Below, piece after piece: positions 7,135 to 14,010 of a DNA stretch of 16,044 bases (positions within the stretch are counted from its first letter, which is position 1; each line of letters opens with the position of its first letter). Source of the stretch: Candidatus Bathyarchaeota archaeon. Its GTDB lineage: Archaea > Thermoproteota > Bathyarchaeia > TCS64. The notes below the pieces were generated by a model that saw nothing but the letters and a program-made list of their open reading frames with translations, did not search any database and was not told the origin of the DNA. The stretch spans positions 1-16,044 of the forward strand of contig JAFGTA010000173.1 in assembly GCA_016934355.1 (NCBI GenBank), read 5' to 3'. Both the position numbers and the translations under genes were made by a program.

Positions 7135-7866
7135 GTGGCTCATTTAAGGACCGCCTTCCGCTACGGCGCAGTCATAGTCGTCTCACTCGTAGCGTTGTCG
7201 GCGGCTTCAGCGTTCCTCACGGAGACCCAGCTTGAGCGGCGACCCCCGAGGGCGGTGATATTTGACCCCCTTTACGATACCCAGACTGGGGTGAACTTTA
7301 CCGACACCCTTGAGGCATGTCTCGGTGGGGGCGGATTCAAGGTCGATGTGTACAGAGGCATCGAGACATCTGTGGAGCGGCTGACAGAGATACCGGGAGG
7401 TTGCAGGCTTCTCGTCTTCCGGGCACACAGCGGTGTTTTCGAGGACGAGGTCTGGCTTTTCACAGGCGAAGAGTTCGATGGTTCAAGGTACGTGATGATG
7501 CAGTTGGCCGACGAGGTGCACTTGTCGCGGTCTCCAAACGACCCGAGGATGGTCTTCGCGGTTGGCTCTACTTTCGTGGAGCGTCATATGGGTAAGTTCC
7601 ATAGATGCTTGGTGGTCCTCATGGGGTGTGAGGGACTCTGTGACGAGGCCTTGGCCGAGGCTTTCCGCGAAGCCGGCGCGTCCGCTGTGGTAGGGTGGGC
7701 GGGCCCTGTCTCTCTCTCGTCATCAGACGAGGTGGTTTTATCGCTAATATTGAGGATGCTTGAGGGTGAACCGCTGGGTAGCGCGGTTGAGGCTTGTAGA
7801 GGGGAGTTGGGCGATTCACTGTTGATTTATCCTGTCGAGGGAGCAGCCTCGTTTTCTTTGCGGTGA
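7135..7866 (+). CDS. Membrane-anchored caspase-like (CHAT/C25-like fold) putative cysteine peptidase
   Basis: The 243-residue protein begins at a GTG; an in-frame stop at 7087 and no upstream ATG leave little alternative. Residues 9-28 are a hydrophobic segment (signal anchor or signal peptide), so the rest should lie outside the membrane. The body alternates strands and helices in a caspase-like pattern: strand LLVFRAHSG ending with His98-Ser-Gly, then strand CLVVLMGCEG with Cys165, followed by LAEAFREAGASAVVGWAGPV (173-192), much like the C-terminal part of CHAT, clostripain and gingipain-type domains (a Cys after a hydrophobic strand, then an invariant-looking G-A-S-A-V-V-G-W). I infer a His98/Cys165 dyad. 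The protein precedes the large surface protein in the same direction, with 121 bp and a separate TATA box between them. A non-enzymatic member of the fold is possible. Confidence 0.72.
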   Translation: MAHLRTAFRYGAVIVVSLVALSAASAFLTETQLERRPPRAVIFDPLYDTQTGVNFTDTLEACLGGGGFKVDVYRGIETSVERLTEIPGGCRLLVFRAHSGVFEDEVWLFTGEEFDGSRYVMMQLADEVHLSRSPNDPRMVFAVGSTFVERHMGKFHRCLVVLMGCEGLCDEALAEAFREAGASAVVGWAGPVSLSSSDEVVLSLILRMLEGEPLGSAVEACRGELGDSLLIYPVEGAASFSLR

Positions 7867-7898
7867 TTGTTGGGGGATGAGATTTTCCACGTTCTGGA

Positions 7899-7907
7899 CT
7901 ATAAAAT
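7899..7907 (+). promoter_or_regulatory. TATA box for the large surface-protein gene
   Basis: CTATAAAAT lies in the 121-bp gap, predicting transcription from about 7930 and a leader of about 55-60 nt. A GAGGG ribosome site at 7979-7983, 4 nt before the ATG at 7988, agrees with a leadered transcript. Confidence 0.5.
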
Positions 7908-7987
7908 TTGTAGTTAACTTCAGGTCGTTTGTTCTGGTTACTCTAAGATTAATGGTAACATGACCGTGAACCTTTATTGAGGGTTAC

Positions 7988-10900
7988 ATGTATTTTAAAA
8001 ATAGAGCATTTGAGAAGCACCTACTGATATTATCGGCTATCCTGATATTCACAGGGATTTCTTCGCCGGCACACGCATCCATACCGTCGGGGTACCAGTC
8101 ATTCTACGTCCTAGGCAACAGCGCGTCAATCATCGAAGAGGCAGTAGACCCTGCGGTGGGTCTGTCAACAGCCGGAGCGAACCCGTACAGCGTCTTCAGC
8201 GTCGTGTCCTATCAGGACGAGACCCGCATCTATGTCGACCAGAAGGGAAACGGCTACACGTTCCAAAAGGGCGACTTCACAGGGGCTGACGCCGTCTTCA
8301 GGCTGGACAAGGGCGGAGTCATAACATTCGATAACTGGGTTGCGCCGTACTACCAGATAATACCCGGCGCGAAAGGGGCTCTGATTGGTGGATCGCTGGA
8401 TAACCCGGGGGCAGCCGGGGTCGACGGCGGTGACTACTTCTTCGTCGCAGGCGGCCCTCTGAGCGTCTTCCGCGGGGCAACCGATAGGAGGCCGGAGACC
8501 GGAGACGGCAACTTCATCGCCGGCATGTGGGAGCTATACCCAGTTGAGCAAGGTGGTGATGAAGCCCAGAAGAGCTACGTGGTTCCAGCCGGCGAGGATA
8601 CGGTGGGAACCGACGACTTTCTAGGAGGCGGCGAGGTCGACGGCGGCACCTTCGTTGTGGTCCAGAGCACGGCAGACGGCACCGTTGTGAGCTACAGCAT
8701 GAAGGGCGTTCCAGGCACAGAGAACTTAGGCAGGGGGGATAGCTTCGTCATTCAGCACGTCAACGAGGGTGATTACATCGTGGCCAACAACAAGATACAG
8801 GTGGGGCTCATCGCCAGTGGGGGCGAGAACTACGACATAAGGTACTTCACGTTGAAGGACGAGCGGTTCACCGGCAACGATTTCTGGGTACCAACCTTTC
8901 CCTCTGGATCGTCGCCTCTGGACATCAGGTATCACATACGTGCCATAACCGACGCGTCGGTCACCATCGAGACAGATGCAGGAGTCGCCCCCGGGTGGAG
9001 CCCCCGGGCGATGGCTGCGGGCACGACGGACGTGAGCTTCACAACGGCTGGCGACACCCCGGTACACATATCCGCGGAGAAGAGTCAGCGGATAATCATT
9101 CTGGTCTCTGTAGATACCGGGGAGGGAGACCGCGACTGGGGGTACGTCCCCATAGACGCCAGCACCCTGGTCAGCGAGTACTTCGTACCTTACGCCCCCA
9201 GCGGCAGGACCAGCAGCCAGGACATGCAGCTCTACGTTTCACCGATATTCGACGGGACCACGATCTACGCGGACTACAACCAGGACGCGGTGGTGGACGA
9301 GCTTGTCACCCTGAACAAGGTGGAGTCCCACGGCTTCTTCGACGCGTCTGATATGGACAACACGGGAACCCACCTGTTCGCAGACTTCCCCTTCACAGTG
9401 GTCTACGGCGAATCAATACACGCGCAGGCGGGTGGACCCCTGCCGGGGTACGACTGGGGTTACACCATAATCCCGCTGGACTATACACCGGCGAACATCG
9501 TGCTCGACATCGAGAAGACGGCGTTCCCGCCAACGGTCTCCGTCGACAGCGTTGCGACGTTTACCCTAGTGATGACGACTGGTGAGGAGAACGAGTTCAA
9601 CGTTCTGGGCGTCGACGTCTTCGACGAGCTGCCGCCCGGGTTCACCTACCTGGGGCCAGCGAGTATCACCCACACGGATGGCTCGATAACATCAGAGGAC
9701 CCGGCTATAATGGGGCAGACGCTCACATGGGACCTCAGCGAAGATATGCAGCCTGGAGAGAGCATAACAATAGAATTCATCGTCACGCCCACAGACGTAC
9801 CCGCAGAGAACTACATCAACACGGGCAGGGCGACGGGCACCGACCCCTTCGGCAACACCTACTCGCCGGAGGCGACGGCGTTCATCACCGTCGCTCCCGA
9901 CGGCGTCGTCGAGGGCTTCATCACAGACGTTACCCTCACGACGCCGGTGCCGGTCCCCGGGGTGACCGTGGAGCTGCTGGACTGCTCGGGCACGCCTTTC
10001 GTGCTCCTTGACACTTTCACGGACGGGAACGGCTTCTATGACTTCACGGAGCTGCTGGAGGGCGATTACTGCGTTAGGTACGACCCGCTGGACCCCGCGC
10101 TGGGTGCCCTGCTGCCCTTCAGCGACGACGACCCCTTGGAACCGCCGGGGGCGCCTCTCACCCAGTCCGGGGTCTTCAACCTCGGCGAGGACCGTACCCA
10201 TATCCACAACTTCCAGTTGGCTACACCCGTCGACCTCTACATAGTGAAGACTGGACCCATCCTGGCGCTGGTAGGAGAGAACATAACCTACAGCTTCGCG
10301 GTGGGTAACCTCGGGTTCACCGCCGCGACAGGAGTCCAGGTAACGGACAGCCTCTGCGGGACACCTGCATACCTGTCGGGCGACACAAACGGGAACGACG
10401 AGCTGGATATCGACGAGGAGTGGATATACACCTACCACTACATAATTCAGGAAACTGACCCAGATCCACTGGAGAACCTCGTCGAGGTAACCAGCAACGA
10501 GGTCGATCTGGACCCCTCGGACAACGTGGACTCGTGGAGCGTGGACATCGCTGAGGTGGGCGTCCTCGTCGAGAAGACGCTGACTATGCCCTTGGACGGG
10601 GACTGCTACGTCGGAGACATGGTGGCCTTCACCATAGCAGTCACCAACACGGGGGACCTACCCCTCGAGACAGTGCCACTAACCGACTCCTATGACCCGT
10701 CGAAGCTCGGCTATATAGGCGCGAATCCTCCGCCTGACACGGTGGACGTGCTATCCGGCGCTTTGGAGTGGCTTGACCTGACGGGATCGGGCAGTCTGGA
10801 CCCGCTGCAGACAACTCTGATCGAGGTTACGTTCGTTGGTGTCGGGGGAACCCTTCCAGGTACGACGACTGACTCGGCTATTGTGGCCGACGCCAAGGTC

Positions 10901-11476
10901 TTGGATATGGAGGTCTACCTCTTCGGGGAGGCTTTGGCCGAGGTTACCCTGATGAACGCAGAGATGACCGTCAGTAAGACGCTGAAGGACCCTTCGGGAG
11001 GCTACACTGATATCGGCGGGACCGTCGTGTTCCGGGTCACGGTGACGAACGACGGCGACGTGCCAATCCAGACGGTGCCCCTAAGGGACAGCTACGACCC
11101 AGCGAAGCTGGGCTACATAGGCGCCTCACCGAGTCCCGACATGGTGGACGAGTTGGTCGGCGTGCTGGAGTGGACAGACCTCACGGGCCCAAGCTCCCTT
11201 CCGCCTCTGGAGTCGCTCATGGTTGAGATGACGTTCGAGGCGCTGGAGTACACGGACTATGGCGGAACCGACGATCTAGCCGATGTTGTGGACGCCTACG
11301 TGGGGGACGACAAGTATCTCAGCGGCAGCGACTCGGCCACCGTGGTGATACTTTCTCCGGTAGGGGGGACGGTGTCGTACACGCCCATTCAGCTCGCCGC
11401 GCCCTACGTAGCCTCCGTGCTGGCGTTTGCGACTCTTCTGGCTTTAGCCATTCACAAAATCTATGCGTTGAGATAA
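7988..11476 (+). CDS. Large secreted surface protein with IgGFc-binding-like, DUF11 and Cna-B/SdrD-type domains and C-terminal membrane tail
   Basis: The 1162 residues open with a basic start and hydrophobic core ending PAHAS, a signal peptide with predicted cleavage near residue 30. Residues about 30-500 are beta-rich with repeated short strands (VVSYQDETRIYVDQKG and similar), resembling the IgGFc-binding N-terminal domain. About 501-636 is a DUF11-type module (FTLVMTTG..LPPGFTYLG). About 639-745 is a Cna-B/SdrD-type module (GVTVELLD..TDGNGFYDF). About 746-853 is DUF11-like with a Ca-binding-like loop DTNGNDELDIDEE. Residues 856-991 and 992-1124 are two similar modules. The tail has VGG, APY, a hydrophobic span (about 1137-1156) and ends basic. 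It should be an exported, membrane-held cell-surface structural or adhesion protein. It shares no strong link beyond neighbourhood with the caspase-like gene. A T-tract after the stop is a likely terminator. Confidence 0.85.
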   Translation: MYFKNRAFEKHLLILSAILIFTGISSPAHASIPSGYQSFYVLGNSASIIEEAVDPAVGLSTAGANPYSVFSVVSYQDETRIYVDQKGNGYTFQKGDFTGADAVFRLDKGGVITFDNWVAPYYQIIPGAKGALIGGSLDNPGAAGVDGGDYFFVAGGPLSVFRGATDRRPETGDGNFIAGMWELYPVEQGGDEAQKSYVVPAGEDTVGTDDFLGGGEVDGGTFVVVQSTADGTVVSYSMKGVPGTENLGRGDSFVIQHVNEGDYIVANNKIQVGLIASGGENYDIRYFTLKDERFTGNDFWVPTFPSGSSPLDIRYHIRAITDASVTIETDAGVAPGWSPRAMAAGTTDVSFTTAGDTPVHISAEKSQRIIILVSVDTGEGDRDWGYVPIDASTLVSEYFVPYAPSGRTSSQDMQLYVSPIFDGTTIYADYNQDAVVDELVTLNKVESHGFFDASDMDNTGTHLFADFPFTVVYGESIHAQAGGPLPGYDWGYTIIPLDYTPANIVLDIEKTAFPPTVSVDSVATFTLVMTTGEENEFNVLGVDVFDELPPGFTYLGPASITHTDGSITSEDPAIMGQTLTWDLSEDMQPGESITIEFIVTPTDVPAENYINTGRATGTDPFGNTYSPEATAFITVAPDGVVEGFITDVTLTTPVPVPGVTVELLDCSGTPFVLLDTFTDGNGFYDFTELLEGDYCVRYDPLDPALGALLPFSDDDPLEPPGAPLTQSGVFNLGEDRTHIHNFQLATPVDLYIVKTGPILALVGENITYSFAVGNLGFTAATGVQVTDSLCGTPAYLSGDTNGNDELDIDEEWIYTYHYIIQETDPDPLENLVEVTSNEVDLDPSDNVDSWSVDIAEVGVLVEKTLTMPLDGDCYVGDMVAFTIAVTNTGDLPLETVPLTDSYDPSKLGYIGANPPPDTVDVLSGALEWLDLTGSGSLDPLQTTLIEVTFVGVGGTLPGTTTDSAIVADAKVLDMEVYLFGEALAEVTLMNAEMTVSKTLKDPSGGYTDIGGTVVFRVTVTNDGDVPIQTVPLRDSYDPAKLGYIGASPSPDMVDELVGVLEWTDLTGPSSLPPLESLMVEMTFEALEYTDYGGTDDLADVVDAYVGDDKYLSGSDSATVVILSPVGGTVSYTPIQLAAPYVASVLAFATLLALAIHKIYALR
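10553..11368 (+). repeat. Tandem duplicated DUF11-like module inside the surface protein
   Basis: Two consecutive modules of about 134-136 codons share the pattern VTNxGDxPxxTVPLxDSYDP, then KLGYIGA, PDxVD and LEWxDLTG. The DNA is also similar: GGCTATATAGGC at 10709 and GGCTACATAGGC at 11111 are 402 bases apart. The protein is conserved better than third codon positions, so the duplication is not very recent. Confidence 0.8.
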
Positions 11477-11482
11477 ACCCTC

Positions 11483-11490
11483 TTTTTTTT
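11483..11490 (+). terminator. T-tract terminator after the surface-protein gene
   Basis: A run of eight T on the plus strand starts 6 bases after the TAA stop of the surface protein and overlaps the stop codon of the convergent gene. Archaeal RNA polymerase terminates at such U-runs without needing a hairpin. Confidence 0.6.
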
Positions 11491-12292
11491 AGACTACCTC
11501 ACTGTGGTAGGCTGTGACGACGGTGTCGACGTCCCCCCTCCACCTGAGCAGGTGCTCGTAGCCTATGCCGGGTTTTCGCCGTACACCGAGTATCCCTTGA
11601 CTCAGTGTCCAGTTGCTGAACTCCCAGTCTTCGTCCCCAGAGACGCACTTGAAGGTCACTATGGTGTTCTTGGCCACGAAGTAGACCCCGGGGGGCGGGT
11701 AGACCGTGACGCCCGGGACGTCAAAGGGCTGGGTCATCACGGTGAGCTTAACCATTCCGTCTGGGGCAATTATCCCCGGGGTCGGCCCCGGCTCCATGGA
11801 TACCAGCTCGAAGCCCTGCGGAAGATCAACGCACGGTTCTGGCTCTGGCTGGGGCTCCGGTTCAGGCTCTGGCTCCTCGGGGGCCTGCGGCTCCTCCGAT
11901 GGCGAGGCAGGCTCCTCAAGTGGGTCGTTGACGACTGCGTCGATGACCACGCCCGTCATGGACTCGATGTCTATAGCGGCAAGGACCATTGTCCGGTTCT
12001 CCTCGAAGGCGCCTTCCCTGTAGAGCTCCTCTGCCCGCGCCGATGCTTTACACCACGCCTGAGCAGGCTGGCTGTCCATGTTGAACTCTACGAGGAAAGG
12101 CAGGTACGAGTCGGGTTTAAGTTCGATGACCCTACCCTCGACCGCCCCGTAGACCACTCCCTGCTCCTGGTTAGCCTCCACCAGGCCACACTTGTCTGTC
12201 TGGAGTAGCTGGAGGTTTAGCAGCACGGACGAGAGTATGAAGACCGCGACGACCGTGGTTTTCAGGATGCTTCTTGTGTTTGAATCGTTCAT
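11489..12292 (-). CDS. Membrane-anchored extracellular protein with Pro/Glu-rich stalk
   Basis: I do not recognise a family. The 267 residues show an N-terminal hydrophobic segment (about 9-28; signal anchor or uncleaved signal), a small domain (about 35-122; contains GLVEANQEQGVVYGAVEG and a predicted mixed alpha/beta region), a low-complexity Pro/Glu linker (about 124-154, EPEPEP type), and a C-terminal beta-rich domain (155-267) with many Val/Tyr/Thr strands and three Trp. The linker looks like an extended stalk presenting the C-terminal domain outside the membrane. It converges on the large surface-protein gene with a 12-bp gap, and a TATA box lies 32 nt before the ATG. A role at the cell surface is inferred from topology and location only. 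Confidence 0.72.
   Translation of the reverse strand: MNDSNTRSILKTTVVAVFILSSVLLNLQLLQTDKCGLVEANQEQGVVYGAVEGRVIELKPDSYLPFLVEFNMDSQPAQAWCKASARAEELYREGAFEENRTMVLAAIDIESMTGVVIDAVVNDPLEEPASPSEEPQAPEEPEPEPEPQPEPEPCVDLPQGFELVSMEPGPTPGIIAPDGMVKLTVMTQPFDVPGVTVYPPPGVYFVAKNTIVTFKCVSGDEDWEFSNWTLSQGILGVRRKPGIGYEHLLRWRGDVDTVVTAYHSEVV
11829..11890. repeat. Short-period low-complexity DNA encoding the Pro/Glu stalk
   Basis: On the plus strand the region is built of imperfect repeats of GGCTCTGG, GGCTCCGG and GGTTCAGG, a roughly 6-base period. This encodes alternating Pro-Glu on the minus strand. Such tracts can change length by replication slippage. Confidence 0.6.
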
Positions 12293-12320
12293 ATTAGAGT
12301 ACCGTTACGTGTGGGGGAGA

Positions 12321-12327
12321 ATATAAG
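12321..12327 (-). promoter_or_regulatory. TATA box for the Pro/Glu-stalk protein gene
   Basis: The minus strand reads CTTATAT (within GCCTTATATTCTC), centred 32 nt upstream of the ATG at 12292. No Shine-Dalgarno is seen, so the transcript is probably leaderless or nearly so. Confidence 0.55.
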
Positions 12328-12376
12328 GCATATAGCCCAGAGAATCTGTATTTCAACCCCTTTCCTCGTAATAACT

Positions 12377-12408
12377 ATAAAAAAGCCTTTTTATGCCATA
12401 TGTGGCAT
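12377..12408. promoter_or_regulatory. Inverted repeats before the ZIP transporter gene (candidate operator)
   Basis: Two inverted repeats lie side by side. The first is ATAAAAA (12377-12383) with TTTTTAT (12388-12394). The second is ATGCCA-TATG-TGGCAT at 12393-12408, a 16-bp palindrome with only one inner mismatch. The second ends 10 bp before a TTTATATA box. This placement suits a dimeric repressor or activator, for example a metal-responsive one, since a ZIP metal transporter gene follows. The regulator is not in this window. Confidence 0.45.
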
Positions 12409-12417
12409 TATTTTAAC

Positions 12418-12425
12418 TTTATATA
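12418..12425 (+). promoter_or_regulatory. TATA box upstream of the ZIP transporter
   Basis: TTTATATA fits the archaeal TATA consensus and predicts transcription from about 12449. If the coding start is 12584, the leader is about 135 nt, long for this region. I see no known riboswitch in it. Confidence 0.5.
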
Positions 12426-12552
12426 CCGCAGTTATCATGTTTTTAGTTAAAACTAGTGATTTCGTTTATTAATTGTTATCAAATACAAATGCGATTAAGC
12501 GTAGGCTTCGCCGATTTCGCTTCAATTCACCTCACCATGAGGTTTCGAAATG

Positions 12553-12562
12553 TTTACTATAC
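12553..12562 (+). promoter_or_regulatory. Alternative TATA box for a leaderless ZIP transcript
   Basis: TTTACTATAC is centred about 27 nt before the ATG at 12584, the same geometry as other leaderless starts in the window. It competes with the stronger box at 12418 as the real promoter. Confidence 0.4.
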
Positions 12563-12583
12563 CCGGTTCCAGAGTGTAAGAGG

Positions 12584-13360
12584 ATGTTGAGTAGCACATT
12601 TCAAACAATTTTAGCTACAATCGTGATCAGCCTGACCAGCTTCATCGGCATGTTCACGCTGAGCATCAACGAGAAGACCCTCCACAAGATGCTTAGCGTG
12701 CTTGTAGCATACTCTGCCGGCACAATACTGGGGGCTGCACTCTTCGACCTCCTCCCTGAAGCCGTGGAGCTGGTGGACGAACATCTTGTCTACCCCATCA
12801 TAGCGGTAGGCTTCGTGTTCTTCCTCTTCCTTGAGAGAGGCATCTACTGGTACCACGGCCACGGGCATGTTCATGAGTTCGAGCACGGCGAGGAGAAGAA
12901 GCTGACAAAGGCGTTCGTCTATCTGAACCTCATAGGCGACTTCATCCACAACTTCATCGATGGAATGATCATAGCAGCCGGCTTCATCAATGGGTTCACC
13001 GTCGGGCTGACGACCGCGATCGCGGTCTGGTTCCACGAGCTACCCCAGGAGATGGGGGACTATGGCATCCTCGTCTACGGGGGAATAGACCGTAGGAGGG
13101 CGCTGCTCCTCAACTTCGCCGCGGCGTTGAGTGTCGTCATCGGCGGCATCTTCGGCTCCATTTTCATCGCCGCTGTCGAGGGGCTTAGCGGCTGGATGGT
13201 GGCGTTCAGCGCCGGAGCCTTCCTGTTCCTAAGTGCCTCGGAGCTGATCCCAGAGATGCACGACGAGAACGACAGACGCAGAGCTCTGCTGCAGCTCGCT
13301 ATACTCGTGCTGGGAATGCTAACGATCTACGCCTTGGGCATCGTCTTACACCACGAGTGA
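12584..13360 (+). CDS. ZIP family divalent metal transporter
   Basis: From the ATG at 12584 the protein has 258 residues and about eight hydrophobic spans. TM4 carries HNFIDG (122-127) and TM5 carries HELPQEMGD (151-159), the paired metal-binding motifs of ZIP transporters. A His-rich cytosolic loop (about 91-101, HGHGHVHEFEH) lies between TM3 and TM4. It should carry zinc or a related divalent metal (Fe, Mn) across the cell membrane towards the cytosol. The reading frame stays open back to a TTG at 12473, but those 37 residues are Arg/Ser-rich and AT-rich with codon use unlike the rest, so I take them as untranslated leader. The second His of the classical HExPHE motif is Gln, which is common in prokaryotic members. 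It is followed closely (38 bp) by the TsaC gene. Confidence 0.9.
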   Translation: MLSSTFQTILATIVISLTSFIGMFTLSINEKTLHKMLSVLVAYSAGTILGAALFDLLPEAVELVDEHLVYPIIAVGFVFFLFLERGIYWYHGHGHVHEFEHGEEKKLTKAFVYLNLIGDFIHNFIDGMIIAAGFINGFTVGLTTAIAVWFHELPQEMGDYGILVYGGIDRRRALLLNFAAALSVVIGGIFGSIFIAAVEGLSGWMVAFSAGAFLFLSASELIPEMHDENDRRRALLQLAILVLGMLTIYALGIVLHHE

Positions 13361-13398
13361 CCACGACACCTAAATCCACGCGGCGAGAATGATGAGCG

Positions 13399-14010
13399 AT
13401 GAAGGTAGTTAAGCCGGACGAGGAGGGGCTCAAGCTGGCCGCCACCACAATGCTGACCGGCGGCATAGTAATCTACCCCACCGAGACATTCTACGGATTG
13501 GGCAGCGTCCCCAGCGACCCCGACGCAACCAGGCGGGTGTGCGAGATCAAGGGACGGGCTGACAAGCCCCTCCCCCTCATATGCGGCGACGAGAATATGG
13601 CTCGCAGGATCGTGGAGTTCAACGTGGCCGCCGAGGTGCTTGCCCAGAGGTTCTGGCCCGGACCACTCACCTTGGTGCTGCCCAAGAAGATCGACTATCC
13701 TATATGGGTGACCCACGGCAAGAAGACTTTGGCCGTGAGGGTGCCAGGCCACGACGTAGCCCGTCGACTAGCCTCCATGAGCGCGGGGGTCATCATTAGC
13801 ACGAGCGCGAACAAGTCGGGGGAAGCCCCGCCAAGAACCGCGAAGGAGGCGATGTCTCAGTTCGGGCGGACGGTGGACGTGGTGGTCGACGGCGGCGTCA
13901 CGCCTGGAGGTCTGCCTTCAACGGTCTTGGATCTGACCAGCGGCGAACTCTGGATACTCAGAAGCGGCCCCGTCACCGGCAAGCAGATCACAGATGCCTT
14001 GAAAGGCTAG
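13399..14010 (+). CDS. L-threonylcarbamoyladenylate synthase (TsaC/Sua5/YrdC family)
   Basis: This 203-residue protein is a single YrdC-like domain, of TsaC length, without the C-terminal Sua5 domain. Visible motifs: YPTETFYGLG (26-35), KGRADKPL (51-58), RFWPGPLT (84-91), RVPGH (114-118), STSANKSG (134-141) and PSTVLD (173-178). It should condense threonine, bicarbonate and ATP into threonylcarbamoyl-AMP, the donor used by KEOPS (Kae1, Bud32, Cgi121, Pcc1) to make t6A at position 37 of ANN-decoding tRNAs. A Cgi121 homologue is encoded about 1.5 kb away. It follows the ZIP gene by 38 bp with a weak TATA-like CCTAAATCC about 27 nt before the ATG. Its TAG overlaps, in a CTAG tetramer, the stop of the convergent DUF89 gene. 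Confidence 0.93.
   Translation: MKVVKPDEEGLKLAATTMLTGGIVIYPTETFYGLGSVPSDPDATRRVCEIKGRADKPLPLICGDENMARRIVEFNVAAEVLAQRFWPGPLTLVLPKKIDYPIWVTHGKKTLAVRVPGHDVARRLASMSAGVIISTSANKSGEAPPRTAKEAMSQFGRTVDVVVDGGVTPGGLPSTVLDLTSGELWILRSGPVTGKQITDALKG

Larger units (their letters stand above)
12293..12583. other. AT-rich intergenic region between the stalk protein and ZIP genes
   Basis: This is the longest stretch without a confident gene (291 bp). It is markedly more AT-rich than the coding DNA. It holds the minus-strand TATA box for the stalk protein, the inverted repeats, TATA boxes for ZIP, and a possible 135-nt ZIP leader. The TTG-started extension of the ZIP frame from 12473 has codon use unlike the gene body. 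I see no RNA gene in it. Confidence 0.6.

Noticed and set aside
9692..10438. 248-residue minus-strand reading frame inside the surface-protein gene
   Set aside because: It is antisense to well-defined DUF11 and Cna-B-like modules, and its Arg/Val/Glu-rich sequence shows no domain pattern.
11829..11890. CRISPR-like array in the short repeats
   Set aside because: The units are about 6 bases, imperfect and in frame as Pro-Glu codons; there are no spacers.
11504..12208. 234-residue plus-strand reading frame opposite the stalk protein
   Set aside because: Its sequence is rich in Leu/Arg/Trp from the reverse of the Pro/Glu repeat. The minus-strand gene has a membrane segment, a TATA box and a sensible domain layout.
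7135..12292. Defence or toxin system built from the caspase-like gene
   Set aside because: CHAT-type immunity partners (Csx30/TPR-CHAT, STAND, NACHT, gasdermin-like) are absent, and the N-terminal membrane segment points to an extracellular role.
12473..12583. TTG-initiated 37-residue extension of the ZIP transporter
   Set aside because: It is Arg-rich and AT-rich, precedes the first membrane span without similarity to ZIP N-termini, and an ATG at 12584 with a box 27 nt upstream is available.
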